Shown in pieces: positions 10,136 through 18,735 of a DNA stretch of 64,000 bases (its first letter is position 1; the number at the start of each line of letters is the position of its first letter). The stretch is from CAYPXN01 sp964470915 (GTDB lineage Bacteria > UBA10199 > JADFYH01). The stretch spans positions 10,116 through 74,115 of the forward strand of contig CAYYEM010000004.1 of the NCBI GenBank assembly GCA_964470915.1, read 5' to 3'. A program made the translations under genes and the position numbers. The notes below the pieces were generated by a model. That model was not told the DNA's origin. It ran no database searches and saw only the letters and a program-made list of their open reading frames with translations.

Positions 10136-12217
10136 ATGTCTTTGTTGGAAAAAACAAGAAATATTGGGATTATGGCCCACATCGACGCCGGGAAGACGAC
10201 CACAACGGAGCGTATTCTATACTATACCGGCGTTTCCCATAAAATTGGGGAAGTTCATGATGGTACGGCAGTCATGGATTGGATGATTCAGGAGCAGGAG
10301 AGAGGAATTACGATTACTTCAGCTGCGACTACTTGTTTTTGGAAAGATTATCGTATCAATATTATTGATACTCCAGGTCATGTGGATTTTACGATTGAAG
10401 TTGAGCGTTCTTTGAGAGTTTTAGATGGTGCGATTGGTGTTTTTTGTTCGGTAGGTGGAGTGGAACCGCAATCGGAAACAGTGTGGAGACAGGCAAATAA
10501 ATATCATGTCCCACGTATTGCCTTTGTAAACAAAATGGATCGAGTGGGTGCTGATTTTTTCCGAGTAGTGCAAATGATGGTGGATCGTCTGCATGCAAAT
10601 CCAGTTTGTTTCCAGATTCCATGGGGTGCGGAAGATCAATTTAAGGGTGTTGTAGATCTTGTCCGGATGAAGGCTCTTACTTTTGATGATGCCACTTTGG
10701 GTGAAGTGTTTAAAGAGCAAGAAATTCCAGCAGAGCTTCAGGAGCTTGCAAAAAATTATCGTGAGAAACTTTTAGAAGCTGTGGTCGAGAATGATGAGCT
10801 GTTAATGGAAAAGTATCTTTCAGGTGAAGATATTTCTCCAGAACAGCTGATTAAGGTAGCTCGTAAGGCAGCGATTGCGATGAAGATTACCCCAGTGTTT
10901 TGTGGGGCGTCTTTTAAAAATAAGGGAATTCAGCAGTTGTTGGATGCTGTGGTAGATTTACTTCCTTCTCCTTTGGATATTCCACCAGTAGAAGGTAGTT
11001 TGCCAGATCAGCCAGAAGTTTACGAAAAAAGAGAAGCGAATGCATTAGCTCCTTTTTCTGCTCTGGCATTCAAGATTATGTCAGACCCCTTTGTTGGACA
11101 GTTGACATATTTCAGAGTCTACTCTGGTAGTTTGAGTTCAGGTTCTTATGTTTACAACTCGACCAAGGGTAGAAAAGAACGTGTAAGTCGTTTGCTTAGA
11201 ATGCATGCAAACAAGAGGGAAGAAATTGAAGGTGTGGAAGCAGGTGATATTGCGGCAACTGTAGGTTTAAAGTTTACCACCACGGGAGATACTTTGTGCG
11301 ATGAAGCGAAACCAATTCTCTTAGAGCGCATGGAATTTCCAGAGCCTGTGATTGCAGTAGCGATTGAGCCTAAGACAAAAGCGGATCAAGAAAAGTTGGG
11401 AATGTCCTTGCAGCGTTTGGCAACAGAAGATCCTTCTTTTCGTGTGAAGTTTGATGAAGAAACAGGTCAGACTTTAATTTCAGGAATGGGTGAATTGCAT
11501 CTTGAAATTATTGTAGATCGTTTGACACGAGAATTTAAAGTGAACGCAAATGTAGGTAAGCCCCAGGTGGCTTATCGAGAATCGATTCAAGCTCATGCTG
11601 ACTCTGAAGGAAAATATATTAAGCAAACGGGTGGTCGTGGTCAGTATGGTCATGTGTGGTTGAAAGTGGAACCGTTGGAAAGAGGAAAAGGTTTTGAGTT
11701 TGTTGATAAAATTGTAGGCGGAACAATTCCAAAAGAATTTATTGCTCCTGTTCGTAAAGGAATTGAAGAAGCACTCGATAGCGGTATTATGGCAGGTTAT
11801 CCAGTTGTGGATGTGAAGGTTACATTGTTTGATGGTTCATATCACGATGTAGATTCTTCAGAGATGGCATTTAAGATCGCAGCTTCGATTGGTTTGAAGG
11901 AAGGTTTGAAATTGGCGTCTCCTGTTTTGTTAGAGCCTATTATGAATGTTGAAGTGGTAACGCCCGATGAATATTTTGGTAGTATTACGGGAGATTTGAA
12001 TTCTCGCCGTGGAAAAATTATGAAAACTGACATGAGAGTGGGTTCTCAAGTGATTGATGTGCAAGTTCCGCTTGCGAACATGTTTGGATATGCTACAGAT
12101 CTACGCTCTCAAAGTCAGGGACGTGCAACTTTTACGATGCAGTTTGATCATTATGAAGTAGTTCCGAAAAGCATCGCAGAAGAAATTGTAGCAAGACATC
12201 AAGGAAGAGCTTTTTAG
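10136..12217 (+). CDS. fusA: Elongation factor G
   Basis: This is the translocase GTPase, 693 residues, full length. The G1 motif AHIDAGKTTTTE, switch I with ERGITITSAATT, G3 DTPGHVDFT and G4 NKMDR are all canonical, and the domain IV GGRGQYGHV stretch is present. It starts 3 bases after rpsG and is followed by tuf. Unlike the neighbouring EF-Tu, its switch I shows the standard RGITI sequence. Confidence 0.98.
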   Translation: MSLLEKTRNIGIMAHIDAGKTTTTERILYYTGVSHKIGEVHDGTAVMDWMIQEQERGITITSAATTCFWKDYRINIIDTPGHVDFTIEVERSLRVLDGAIGVFCSVGGVEPQSETVWRQANKYHVPRIAFVNKMDRVGADFFRVVQMMVDRLHANPVCFQIPWGAEDQFKGVVDLVRMKALTFDDATLGEVFKEQEIPAELQELAKNYREKLLEAVVENDELLMEKYLSGEDISPEQLIKVARKAAIAMKITPVFCGASFKNKGIQQLLDAVVDLLPSPLDIPPVEGSLPDQPEVYEKREANALAPFSALAFKIMSDPFVGQLTYFRVYSGSLSSGSYVYNSTKGRKERVSRLLRMHANKREEIEGVEAGDIAATVGLKFTTTGDTLCDEAKPILLERMEFPEPVIAVAIEPKTKADQEKLGMSLQRLATEDPSFRVKFDEETGQTLISGMGELHLEIIVDRLTREFKVNANVGKPQVAYRESIQAHADSEGKYIKQTGGRGQYGHVWLKVEPLERGKGFEFVDKIVGGTIPKEFIAPVRKGIEEALDSGIMAGYPVVDVKVTLFDGSYHDVDSSEMAFKIAASIGLKEGLKLASPVLLEPIMNVEVVTPDEYFGSITGDLNSRRGKIMKTDMRVGSQVIDVQVPLANMFGYATDLRSQSQGRATFTMQFDHYEVVPKSIAEEIVARHQGRAF

Positions 12218-12265
12218 TTTTTTAAACGATTATTATTTGTCAACCCATTAGAGGAGGATGCCTTT

Positions 12266-13471
12266 ATGGCGAAGGAAAAATTTGAACGTAAAAAACCCCA
12301 TGTGAATATTGGTACCATTGGTCACGTTGACCACGGTAAAACTACGACTACTGCTGCATTAACCAAAGTTTCTGAGAAACTTGGTTTCGCAAAATATGTT
12401 CCTTATGATGAAGTTGCTAAAGCATCTGAATCTCAAGGCCGTCGTGATCCTACAAAAATTTTGACCATTGCAACTTCTCACGTGGAATATGAAACCGTAA
12501 ATCGTCACTATGCTCACGTTGATTGTCCAGGTCACGCAGACTATGTTAAAAACATGATCACCGGTGCTGCGCAAATGGACGGAGCTATTCTCGTTGTATC
12601 AGCAGTAGACGGTCCTATGCCTCAGACTCGCGAACACATCCTGTTGGCTCGCCAAGTAGGGGTGCCTTATATCGTAGTGTTTATTAATAAAGTTGATGTG
12701 GTTGAAGATAAAGAACTTGTGGATCTTGTTGAATTAGAAGTTCGTGAATTGCTCAATCAATATAAGTTCCCAGGAAATGATGTTCCCGTGATTCGTGGAT
12801 CTGCTACTAAAGCTTTGGCAGGAGATCAGGGTGAATTAGGTGAACCAGCTTTTCAAAAACTTTTTGAAGCGCTTGATACCTATATTCCAATTCCAGAACG
12901 TCCTTTAGATAAACCTTTCTTAATGCCTGTAGAAGACGTTTTCAGTATCTCTGGTCGCGGTACCGTTGTAACGGGTCGTGTAGAAAGAGGTATTGTAAAA
13001 GTGGGTGAAGAAATCGAAATCGTTGGTTTCCGTCCTACTGTAAAAACTACGGTAACAGGTGTTGAAATGTTCCGTAAGTTGCTTGATGAAGGTCGCGCAG
13101 GAGATAATATTGGTATTCTTCTTCGTGGAACTAAGCGTGAAGAAGTAGAACGTGGTCAAGTTTGCGCAAAGCCAGGTTCTATTACTCCTCATACAAAATT
13201 TAAAGCTGAAGTTTACATTCTGACAAAAGAAGAAGGAGGACGACATACTCCTTTCTTCACCGGATATCGTCCTCAGTTCTATTTTAGAACCACAGACGTA
13301 ACCGGAGTTTTACATCTCCCCGCAGGAATTGAAATGGTAATGCCTGGTGACAATGTGAGCTGTGAAGTTGAATTGATCACCCCGATTGCCATGGAAAAAG
13401 AACTCCGTTTTGCTATCCGTGAAGGGGGCAGAACAGTAGGTGCCGGAGTTATCACGGAGGTCATCGCTTAA
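12266..13471 (+). CDS. tuf: Elongation factor Tu with unusual switch I
   Basis: This is the GTPase that delivers aminoacyl-tRNA to the ribosome, 401 residues, starting after AGGAGG at 12252-12257. G1 GHVDHGKT (19-26), G3 DCPGH (86-90), G4 NKVD and domains 2 and 3 are all recognisable. The oddity is switch I: where most bacteria have ARGITINTAHVEYE, this protein has TKILTIATSHVEYE (63-76). The Mg-coordinating Thr is kept (T67) but the Arg-Gly pair is replaced by Lys-Ile. I recall related variants in Planctomycetes-type EF-Tu. The gene is otherwise intact and sits in the normal place. Confidence 0.97.
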   Translation: MAKEKFERKKPHVNIGTIGHVDHGKTTTTAALTKVSEKLGFAKYVPYDEVAKASESQGRRDPTKILTIATSHVEYETVNRHYAHVDCPGHADYVKNMITGAAQMDGAILVVSAVDGPMPQTREHILLARQVGVPYIVVFINKVDVVEDKELVDLVELEVRELLNQYKFPGNDVPVIRGSATKALAGDQGELGEPAFQKLFEALDTYIPIPERPLDKPFLMPVEDVFSISGRGTVVTGRVERGIVKVGEEIEIVGFRPTVKTTVTGVEMFRKLLDEGRAGDNIGILLRGTKREEVERGQVCAKPGSITPHTKFKAEVYILTKEEGGRHTPFFTGYRPQFYFRTTDVTGVLHLPAGIEMVMPGDNVSCEVELITPIAMEKELRFAIREGGRTVGAGVITEVIA

Positions 13472-13473
13472 AC

Positions 13474-13797
13474 ATGGCACAGGAGTATCAAGGACAAAAA
13501 ATTAGAATACGGTTAAAGGCCTTTGATCATAAATTGCTTGATCAGTCTGCCGTAGAAATTGTTGAAACAGCGCGTAGAACAGGAGCACGGATCGCAGGAC
13601 CTGTGCCTCTGCCTACCAAAATTGAACGCTATACGGTTTTAAGATCTCCTCACGTTGATAAAAAATCTCGTGAGCAGTTTGAGATTAGAACCCATAAACG
13701 TTTGCTGGATATTTTAGAGCCTACCCAGCAAACTGTGGATGCCTTGATGCGACTGGATTTGTCGGCAGGTGTCGAAGTTGAAATTAAAATGGTCTAA
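13474..13797 (+). CDS. rpsJ: 30S ribosomal protein S10
   Basis: This is uS10, a 30S head protein that is also NusE in antitermination. It has 107 residues, slightly longer than usual through a few extra N-terminal residues. IRIRLKAFDHKLLDQSA and the PTKIERYTVLRSPHVDKKSREQFEIRTHKR stretch are diagnostic. It begins 2 bases after tuf, so the S10 operon seems to be continuous with the str operon. Confidence 0.97.
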   Translation: MAQEYQGQKIRIRLKAFDHKLLDQSAVEIVETARRTGARIAGPVPLPTKIERYTVLRSPHVDKKSREQFEIRTHKRLLDILEPTQQTVDALMRLDLSAGVEVEIKMV

Positions 13798-13800
13798 AGG

Positions 13801-13880
13801 TAACAGCCAGTTGCTAGATGTCAGTTGTTAGCAAAGAATTTAAAATTCTTTTAATAACAACGTTAACTAGCCGCTGGTAA
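13801..13880. repeat. AGTTGCTAGT-type imperfect inverted repeat, copy 1
   Basis: The arms CAGTTGCTAGATGTCAGTTGTTAG and AATAACAACGTTAACTAGCCGCTG are imperfectly complementary around a self-complementary AAAGAATTTAAAATTCTTT centre. It fills the rpsJ-rplC gap. Similar elements lie at 16340, 16718, 25999 and 26590, all in ribosomal-operon gaps. It looks like a REP- or MITE-type element; a translational regulatory hairpin is the alternative. Confidence 0.6.
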
Positions 13881-13888
13881 TAAAATGT

Positions 13889-14572
13889 ATGGCTGGAATA
13901 TTAGCAAAAAAATTAGGAATGACTCAGATGTTTACTAAAGACGGACGTTGTTTGCCTGTGACAGTAGTTCAAGCAGGTCCTTGTACTGTGATTCAAAAGA
14001 AAACAACGGAAACCGATGGTTATAATTCTGTCCAATTGGGTTTTGAGGAAACTGACTTTAGAAAACTCAATAAGGCAGAAAAAGGTCATTTCCAAAAAAA
14101 GGAACTTAAGCCTTTTGCTTGGTTAAAGGAATTTAGAATTAATAATATTGATGATTACCAAGTGGGTCAAACTCTAACAGTAAAGCGCTTTAAAGAAGGT
14201 GATGTGATTGCTGTAACAGGAGTTTCAAAAGGTAAAGGTTTTCAAGGGGTCATTAAACGCCATCATAAAAGAGGCGGACCTAAAAGTCATGGTTCGACAT
14301 TTCATAGATCTACAGGTTCGATTGGACAAAGAACTTATCCTGGTAAGGTTTTCAAAAACATGAAGTTGCCAGGTCATATGGGTGATGAAAAAGTGACGAT
14401 CCAGAACTTGGAAATTGTGGAAATACGACCCGAAGAGAATTTGCTTTTTATTCGTGGCACTGTTCCTGGCGGAGTAAATGCATATTTGGTTATTAATAAT
14501 TTAGAAAAAGATTTTGATCAAAGAAAAGAAGAGGTTCCTGCCTCTACTACTACAGAGGAAGCAGCAGGTTAA
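13889..14572 (+). CDS. rplC: 50S ribosomal protein L3
   Basis: This is uL3, an early 50S assembly protein near the peptidyl-transferase centre, 227 residues. It begins MAGILAKKLGMTQMF and contains RHHKRGGPKSHGS and the GQRTYPGKVFKNMKLPGHMG stretch. The C-terminus carries an extra Glu-rich tail of about 15 residues (EEVPASTTTEEAAG) beyond the usual end. Confidence 0.97.
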   Translation: MAGILAKKLGMTQMFTKDGRCLPVTVVQAGPCTVIQKKTTETDGYNSVQLGFEETDFRKLNKAEKGHFQKKELKPFAWLKEFRINNIDDYQVGQTLTVKRFKEGDVIAVTGVSKGKGFQGVIKRHHKRGGPKSHGSTFHRSTGSIGQRTYPGKVFKNMKLPGHMGDEKVTIQNLEIVEIRPEENLLFIRGTVPGGVNAYLVINNLEKDFDQRKEEVPASTTTEEAAG

Positions 14573-14575
14573 ATT

Positions 14576-15193
14576 ATGGCTACACTCGATATTTACAATC
14601 AGGATGGGAAAAAGATTTCGCAAGTAGAAGTAGCGAAATCAATCGAAGGTCCTGTTAAAAAAGTGCTTTTATGGGAAGCTGTTAAAATGCAGCAAGCCAA
14701 CAAACGAGCCGGCACTGCTGCAACAAAGACACGCAGTATGGTGAGAGGTTCTACCAAAAAGATTTATCGCCAAAAAGGAAGCGGAAATGCCCGACATGGT
14801 GATATTAAAGCTCCTATATTTGTTGGAGGCGGACAAGCTTTCGGACCCTTACCAAGAGATTATTCATACTTAATGCCCAAAAAGGCTCGTTTGAATGCTT
14901 TGAAAAGCGCCTTATCTTTAAAGGTAAAAGAAGGAAAACTTAAAGTTGTAGATCAGGTGTCTTTTAAAGAAATTAAAACAAAAAGTGCAGCAAAGTTTTT
15001 CCAAAATTTGGGAACCGAAGATGCTTTGTTGGTGATTGGTAAAAAAGATTTAGTCGTTGAGAAATCTGTAAAGAATCTACCTCATTGTAAAGTCATTCGA
15101 GTGGAAGGTCTGAATGTTTACGATGTGTTGAGATATGATCATCTTGTATTAACAAAAGATTCTCTTGATGTGATTTCTGGGAGGTTTCAATGA
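14576..15193 (+). CDS. rplD: 50S ribosomal protein L4
   Basis: This is uL4, whose long loop lines the peptide exit tunnel, 205 residues. The loop GTAATKTRSMVRGSTKKIYRQKGSGNARHGDIKAPIFVGGG is present. In enterobacteria L4 also represses its own operon; no evidence for or against is visible here. It overlaps the next gene, rplW, by 4 bases. Confidence 0.97.
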   Translation: MATLDIYNQDGKKISQVEVAKSIEGPVKKVLLWEAVKMQQANKRAGTAATKTRSMVRGSTKKIYRQKGSGNARHGDIKAPIFVGGGQAFGPLPRDYSYLMPKKARLNALKSALSLKVKEGKLKVVDQVSFKEIKTKSAAKFFQNLGTEDALLVIGKKDLVVEKSVKNLPHCKVIRVEGLNVYDVLRYDHLVLTKDSLDVISGRFQ

Positions 15194-15477
15194 ATCAGCA
15201 TGAAGTGATCAAACGCCCTTTAATTACAGAAAAGTCCAGTTTGCAAAAGGAGCTTTTTGATAAGTACGCATTTGAAGTGGCTTTGAATGCAAATAAAAAC
15301 CAGATTCGTGATGCAGTAGAGTCTCTTTTTAACGTTCATGTTACAGATATTAGAACGATTTGTATGCGAGGTAAGCATCGCCGTGTAGGAAAAAGTATGG
15401 GTAAAAGACCCAATTGGAAAAAGGCGATTGTGACTCTTAAAAAAGGCGAAAAGATTGAATTTGTAGAAGGAGTTTAG
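15190..15477 (+). CDS. rplW: 50S ribosomal protein L23
   Basis: This is uL23, located at the tunnel exit and docking site for trigger factor and SRP. It has 95 residues, the typical length, with IKRPLITEKS near the N-terminus and KHRRVGKSMGKRPNWKKAIVTL later. Its ATGA start overlaps the rplD stop, indicating translational coupling. Confidence 0.97.
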   Translation: MNQHEVIKRPLITEKSSLQKELFDKYAFEVALNANKNQIRDAVESLFNVHVTDIRTICMRGKHRRVGKSMGKRPNWKKAIVTLKKGEKIEFVEGV

Positions 15478-15505
15478 TCATTCAATGAATGTCTAATGAA
15501 AACAC

Positions 15506-16336
15506 ATGGGACTAAAAGAATACAATCCAATAACTCCCGGCCGTCGTGGAATGACTGTTTCCGATTTTGAGGGAGTATCAAAAAAGAAGCCCGAGAAGTC
15601 TTTATTGTCTTCCTTAATGAAAACGGGTGGACGTAATAACATGGGTCATATCACCACTCGACATATTGGTGGTGGGCATAAGAAAAAGTATCGTCTTATT
15701 GATTTTACTAGAGATAAAGTAAATGTTCCTGCAAAAGTAGTAGCTATTGAATACGATCCTAACCGCTCTGCTCGCATTGCTCTCTTAAATTATGTGGATG
15801 GCGAAAAAAGATATATGTTGGCTCCACGTAATTTGAAAGTGGGTGCTACAGTCGTTGCTTCTGAGCAAGCAGAAATACTTCCAGGAAATACTTTAAGTTT
15901 AAAAAACATCCCAGTGGGTACCAATATCTGTAACATTGAATTAAAGCCTGGAAAGGGCGGTCAAATTGCGAGAAGTGCAGGAGTTTATGCTCAGTTGATG
16001 GCTAAAGAAGGAAGCTATGCACTGGTAAAGCTCCCTTCAGGCGAAGTGAGAAAAGTTTTTATTGAGTGTAAAGCAACTATTGGTGAAGTGAGTAACCCTG
16101 ATCATGAAAACGTTTCTATCGGTAAAGCAGGTAGAAAAAGATGGTTAGGAGTTCGTCCTACCGTTCGTGGTATTGCGATGAACCCAGTTGATCATCCACA
16201 TGGAGGGGGCGAAGGAAAAAGTAAGGGTGGAAATCATCCTCAAAGCCCATGGGGTCAACCTGCTAAGGGTTATAAGACTCGTCAGAATAAACGAACTAAC
16301 AAATTTATTGTGAAAGATAGAAGAGCAAAACTTTAA
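15506..16336 (+). CDS. rplB: 50S ribosomal protein L2
   Basis: This is uL2, needed for subunit association and peptidyl transferase assembly, 276 residues. It contains the conserved RPTVRGIAMNPVDHPHGGGEGK region with the key histidine, and ends KFIVKDRRAKL. It is followed by an inverted-repeat element before rpsS. Confidence 0.98.
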   Translation: MGLKEYNPITPGRRGMTVSDFEGVSKKKPEKSLLSSLMKTGGRNNMGHITTRHIGGGHKKKYRLIDFTRDKVNVPAKVVAIEYDPNRSARIALLNYVDGEKRYMLAPRNLKVGATVVASEQAEILPGNTLSLKNIPVGTNICNIELKPGKGGQIARSAGVYAQLMAKEGSYALVKLPSGEVRKVFIECKATIGEVSNPDHENVSIGKAGRKRWLGVRPTVRGIAMNPVDHPHGGGEGKSKGGNHPQSPWGQPAKGYKTRQNKRTNKFIVKDRRAKL

Positions 16337-16339
16337 AAA

Positions 16340-16406
16340 CAGTGGCTAGTTGCCAGTGGCAAGTTGTTAGTCAGAAGCTGACAACCGACCACTGATAACT
16401 GATAAG
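16340..16406. repeat. AGTTGCTAGT-type imperfect inverted repeat, copy 2
   Basis: The left arm GTGGCTAGTTGCCAGTGG and right arm CCACTGATAACTGATAAG pair imperfectly and fill the rplB-rpsS gap. The motifs match the other four copies in the ribosomal operons. Confidence 0.6.
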
Positions 16407-16412
16407 TAAAAT

Positions 16413-16712
16413 ATGGCAAGATCATTAAAAAAAGGACCATTCGTAGATGAGCACCTTGTAAAAAAAGTAACTCAAATGCGTGAGTCCAACAGCAAAAAAG
16501 TGGTGAAGACCTGGTCAAGACGTTCAACTATAACTCCTGATTTTGTTGGTTTTACCTTTGCTGTTCATAACGGCAAAAAATTTATTCCAGTATTTGTTAC
16601 TGAAAACATGGTGGGTCACAAGTTGGGTGAGTTTTCTCCAACAAGAACTTTCTCCATGCATTCAGGTGATAGAAAAGTGAAATCAGAAGCCCCGGCTTCT
16701 GCAGCAAAATAA
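16413..16712 (+). CDS. rpsS: 30S ribosomal protein S19
   Basis: This is uS19, a 30S head protein contacting A-site tRNA, 99 residues. It begins MARSLKKGPFVDEHL and contains STITPDFVGFTFAVHNGKKFIPVFVTENMVGHKLGEFSPTRTF. It lies between two inverted-repeat elements. Confidence 0.97.
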   Translation: MARSLKKGPFVDEHLVKKVTQMRESNSKKVVKTWSRRSTITPDFVGFTFAVHNGKKFIPVFVTENMVGHKLGEFSPTRTFSMHSGDRKVKSEAPASAAK

Positions 16713-16717
16713 AAAGC

Positions 16718-16794
16718 GCTTAGTTGCTAGTGTTTAGCTGTTAGTAAAATTAAATTTATTTACTGACAACTGACAACTGACAACTGACAACTTA
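16718..16794. repeat. AGTTGCTAGT-type imperfect inverted repeat, copy 3
   Basis: TTAGTTGCTAGTGTTTAGCTG pairs with a right arm built of tandem ACTGACAACTG units, around an AT-rich centre AGTAAAATTAAATTTATTTACT. It occupies the whole rpsS-rplV gap. The right arm holds about four tandem 8-base GACAACTx units, which suggests slippage or repeated insertion. Confidence 0.6.
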
Positions 16795-16797
16795 ATT

Positions 16798-17136
16798 ATG
16801 GTTTCTGAAGTCAAAGCAAAAATTAGTTATCTCAGAGTCGCACCACGTAAAGTACGTTTGGTTTGTGATTTGGTGAGAGGTAAAAAAGTTCAGGAAGCTT
16901 TAGATATTCTTCGTTTTACAAAACGAGGATGTTCTTTGGATCTTTTAAAATTAATTCAATCTGCTATAGCGAACGCCAATGTAAAAGGTGGTTTTGATGT
17001 CGATAATTTGGTGGTACATCGCTTAACAGTTGATCAAGGTCCTACCTTAAAGCGTTGGCTTCCTAGAGCTCGAGGAATGGCAACTCCTATTAACAAAAAA
17101 ACAAGTCATGTAACGGTGACTTTGGTGGAGAAGTAA
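16798..17136 (+). CDS. rplV: 50S ribosomal protein L22
   Basis: This is uL22, a tunnel-wall protein, 112 residues. YLRVAPRKVRLVCDLVRGKKV at the N-terminus and LPRARGMATPINKKTSHVTVTL at the C-terminus match the family. It is separated from rpsC by 1 base. Confidence 0.97.
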   Translation: MVSEVKAKISYLRVAPRKVRLVCDLVRGKKVQEALDILRFTKRGCSLDLLKLIQSAIANANVKGGFDVDNLVVHRLTVDQGPTLKRWLPRARGMATPINKKTSHVTVTLVEK

Positions 17137-17137
17137 G

Positions 17138-17779
17138 ATGGGTCAGAAAGTTCATCCATACGGATTTAGAGTAGGGATTACAAAACCTTGGTTTTCAAAA
17201 TGGTATAATCAAAAAAATTATGCCGATCTTCTTCATGAAGATGTGAAGTTCCGTAAGATTGTTAAAGAAAGACTGTATAGCACAGGTGTAGCGCGTATTG
17301 AAATTGAACGTGCAGCCAATAAAGTGAAAATTATTATTCATACAGCTCGTCCCGGTCTTGTGATCGGTAAAAAAGGCGCTGGAATTGATTCTTTAAGATT
17401 AGAGCTGCAAAAGCTTACTAAGAATGAGGTTTTTCTAGATATTCAAGAAGTTCGTAAGGCAGAAATAGACGCACAGTTGGTAGCTGAAAATGTGGCTTTG
17501 CAATTAGAAAGACGAGTAGCTTTCAGACGAGCCATGAAAAAGGCAGTTCAATCTTGCCTTAAAATGGGTGCTCTCGGAATTAAAATTCAGGTAGCTGGTC
17601 GTTTGGGTGGATCTGAAATTGCTAGAACAGAATGGTATAGAGAAGGTCGAGTGCCTCTTCACACCCTTCGTGCAGACATTGATTTTGGTTTTGCAGAAGC
17701 TAAAACCACTTATGGACAAATTGGTGTGAAGGTTTGGATTTGTAAGGGTGAAATTTTAGTTAATAAAGCAGTGGCGTAA
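17138..17779 (+). CDS. rpsC: 30S ribosomal protein S3
   Basis: This is uS3, at the mRNA entry channel, 213 residues. It begins MGQKVHPYGFRVGITKPW, and the KH-type RNA-binding domain has the GxxG loop in RPGLVIGKKGAGID. The C-terminal domain has RTEWYREGRVPLHTLRADIDFGFAEAKTTYGQIGVKVWI. Confidence 0.98.
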   Translation: MGQKVHPYGFRVGITKPWFSKWYNQKNYADLLHEDVKFRKIVKERLYSTGVARIEIERAANKVKIIIHTARPGLVIGKKGAGIDSLRLELQKLTKNEVFLDIQEVRKAEIDAQLVAENVALQLERRVAFRRAMKKAVQSCLKMGALGIKIQVAGRLGGSEIARTEWYREGRVPLHTLRADIDFGFAEAKTTYGQIGVKVWICKGEILVNKAVA

Positions 17780-17790
17780 AGGATTTTATT

Positions 17791-18213
17791 ATGTTGATGC
17801 CAGCAAAAGTTAAATATCGCAAACAGCAAAAAGGCCGAATGAGAGGAAAAGCTTACCGAGGTTGCAATCTCAACTTTGGTGACTTTGCTCTTCAATCAGT
17901 TGAATGTGGACGCATCACAGCCCGTCAGATTGAAGCGGCTCGTATTGCAGTAACTCGTTTTGTAAAACGAGGTGGTAAAGTTTGGATAAGAATTTTTCCA
18001 GATAAACCTGTCACTAAAAAGCCTGCAGAAACTCGCATGGGTAAAGGAAAAGGAAATCCAGAAGAATGGGTAGCGGTGATTAAGCCTGGCCGTATTCTTT
18101 ATGAAATGGAAGGTGTGAGCGAGGCAGATGCGAAAGAAGCATTAACGCTTGCAGCACATAAATTACCTTTGAGAACAAAGTTTGTAACTCGGGAGGGATA
18201 CCGTGACGCTTGA
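17791..18213 (+). CDS. rplP: 50S ribosomal protein L16
   Basis: This is uL16, a late 50S assembly protein at the A site, 140 residues. It starts MLMPAKVKYRKQQKGRMRGKA and contains RIFPDKPVTKKPAETRMGKGKGNPEEWVAVIKPGRILYEM. Its 3' end overlaps rpmC by 11 bases. Confidence 0.97.
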   Translation: MLMPAKVKYRKQQKGRMRGKAYRGCNLNFGDFALQSVECGRITARQIEAARIAVTRFVKRGGKVWIRIFPDKPVTKKPAETRMGKGKGNPEEWVAVIKPGRILYEMEGVSEADAKEALTLAAHKLPLRTKFVTREGYRDA

Positions 18214-18397
18214 TGAATTAAAAACAAAAACTCCTTCGGATCTCAAAATTCATGAGAATGAGTTACGAACAGAGTTGTTTAAATTAAAATTAAAACAAGG
18301 TGTAGGACAACTTGAAAAGAATCATCTTGTGAAACAAGCTCGTAGGAATATTGCTCGTACCTTGACGATCTTGAATCAGAAATCAAAGAAGGGATGA
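18203..18397 (+). CDS. rpmC: 50S ribosomal protein L29
   Basis: This is uL29, a small two-helix protein near the tunnel exit, 64 residues. The start is GTG, preceded by GGGAGGG, inside the 3' end of rplP. The LRTELFKLKLKQGVGQLEKNHLVKQARRNIARTLTIL stretch matches the family. Confidence 0.95.
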   Translation: MTLDELKTKTPSDLKIHENELRTELFKLKLKQGVGQLEKNHLVKQARRNIARTLTILNQKSKKG

Positions 18398-18401
18398 TGA
18401 A

Positions 18402-18662
18402 ATGAGTCAGCTTAGGCAGAAAAAAACACAAATTGGTTTAGTGGTGTCTGACAAAATGAGCAAAACTCGTGTGGTTTCTGTAGCTCGTTTGGTGTGTCAT
18501 CCTGTATTTAAAAAGTATCATAAGAAAAATTCAAAATTTCATGTTCATGATGAAAAGAATCTTTCTCAAGTAGGTGATCGTGTAGAAATTGTGGAATCCA
18601 AACCCATTTCAAAAACAAAAAGATGGGTGATCCGAAAAGTTTTACAGAAAGCTGTAGCTTAA
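18402..18662 (+). CDS. rpsQ: 30S ribosomal protein S17
   Basis: This is uS17, an OB-fold primary binding protein of the 30S body, 86 residues. GLVVSDKMSKTRVVSVARLVCHPVFKKY is diagnostic, as is the GDRVEIVESKPISKTKRW stretch. It starts 4 bases after rpmC. Confidence 0.97.
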   Translation: MSQLRQKKTQIGLVVSDKMSKTRVVSVARLVCHPVFKKYHKKNSKFHVHDEKNLSQVGDRVEIVESKPISKTKRWVIRKVLQKAVA

Positions 18663-18669
18663 ATAAGTG

Positions 18670-18695
18670 CAAGACGCATGAAGGCGTATCTTGTG
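18670..18695. repeat. Small hairpin between rpsQ and rplN
   Basis: CAAGACGC and GCGTATCTTG can pair around ATGAAG in the 73-base rpsQ-rplN gap. The arms resemble neither of the better supported repeat families closely, although the ACGC/GCGT core recalls the TAGGGACGCA type. Its function is unknown. Confidence 0.35.
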
Positions 18696-18735
18696 TGATT
18701 TAGGAAGGTATATCTTTAATTTTTAGGTAGATGAT

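Noticed and set aside
16718..16794. CRISPR-like tandem repeat in the rpsS-rplV gap
   Set aside because: The units are 8 bases, contiguous and without spacers; it is an arm of an inverted repeat.
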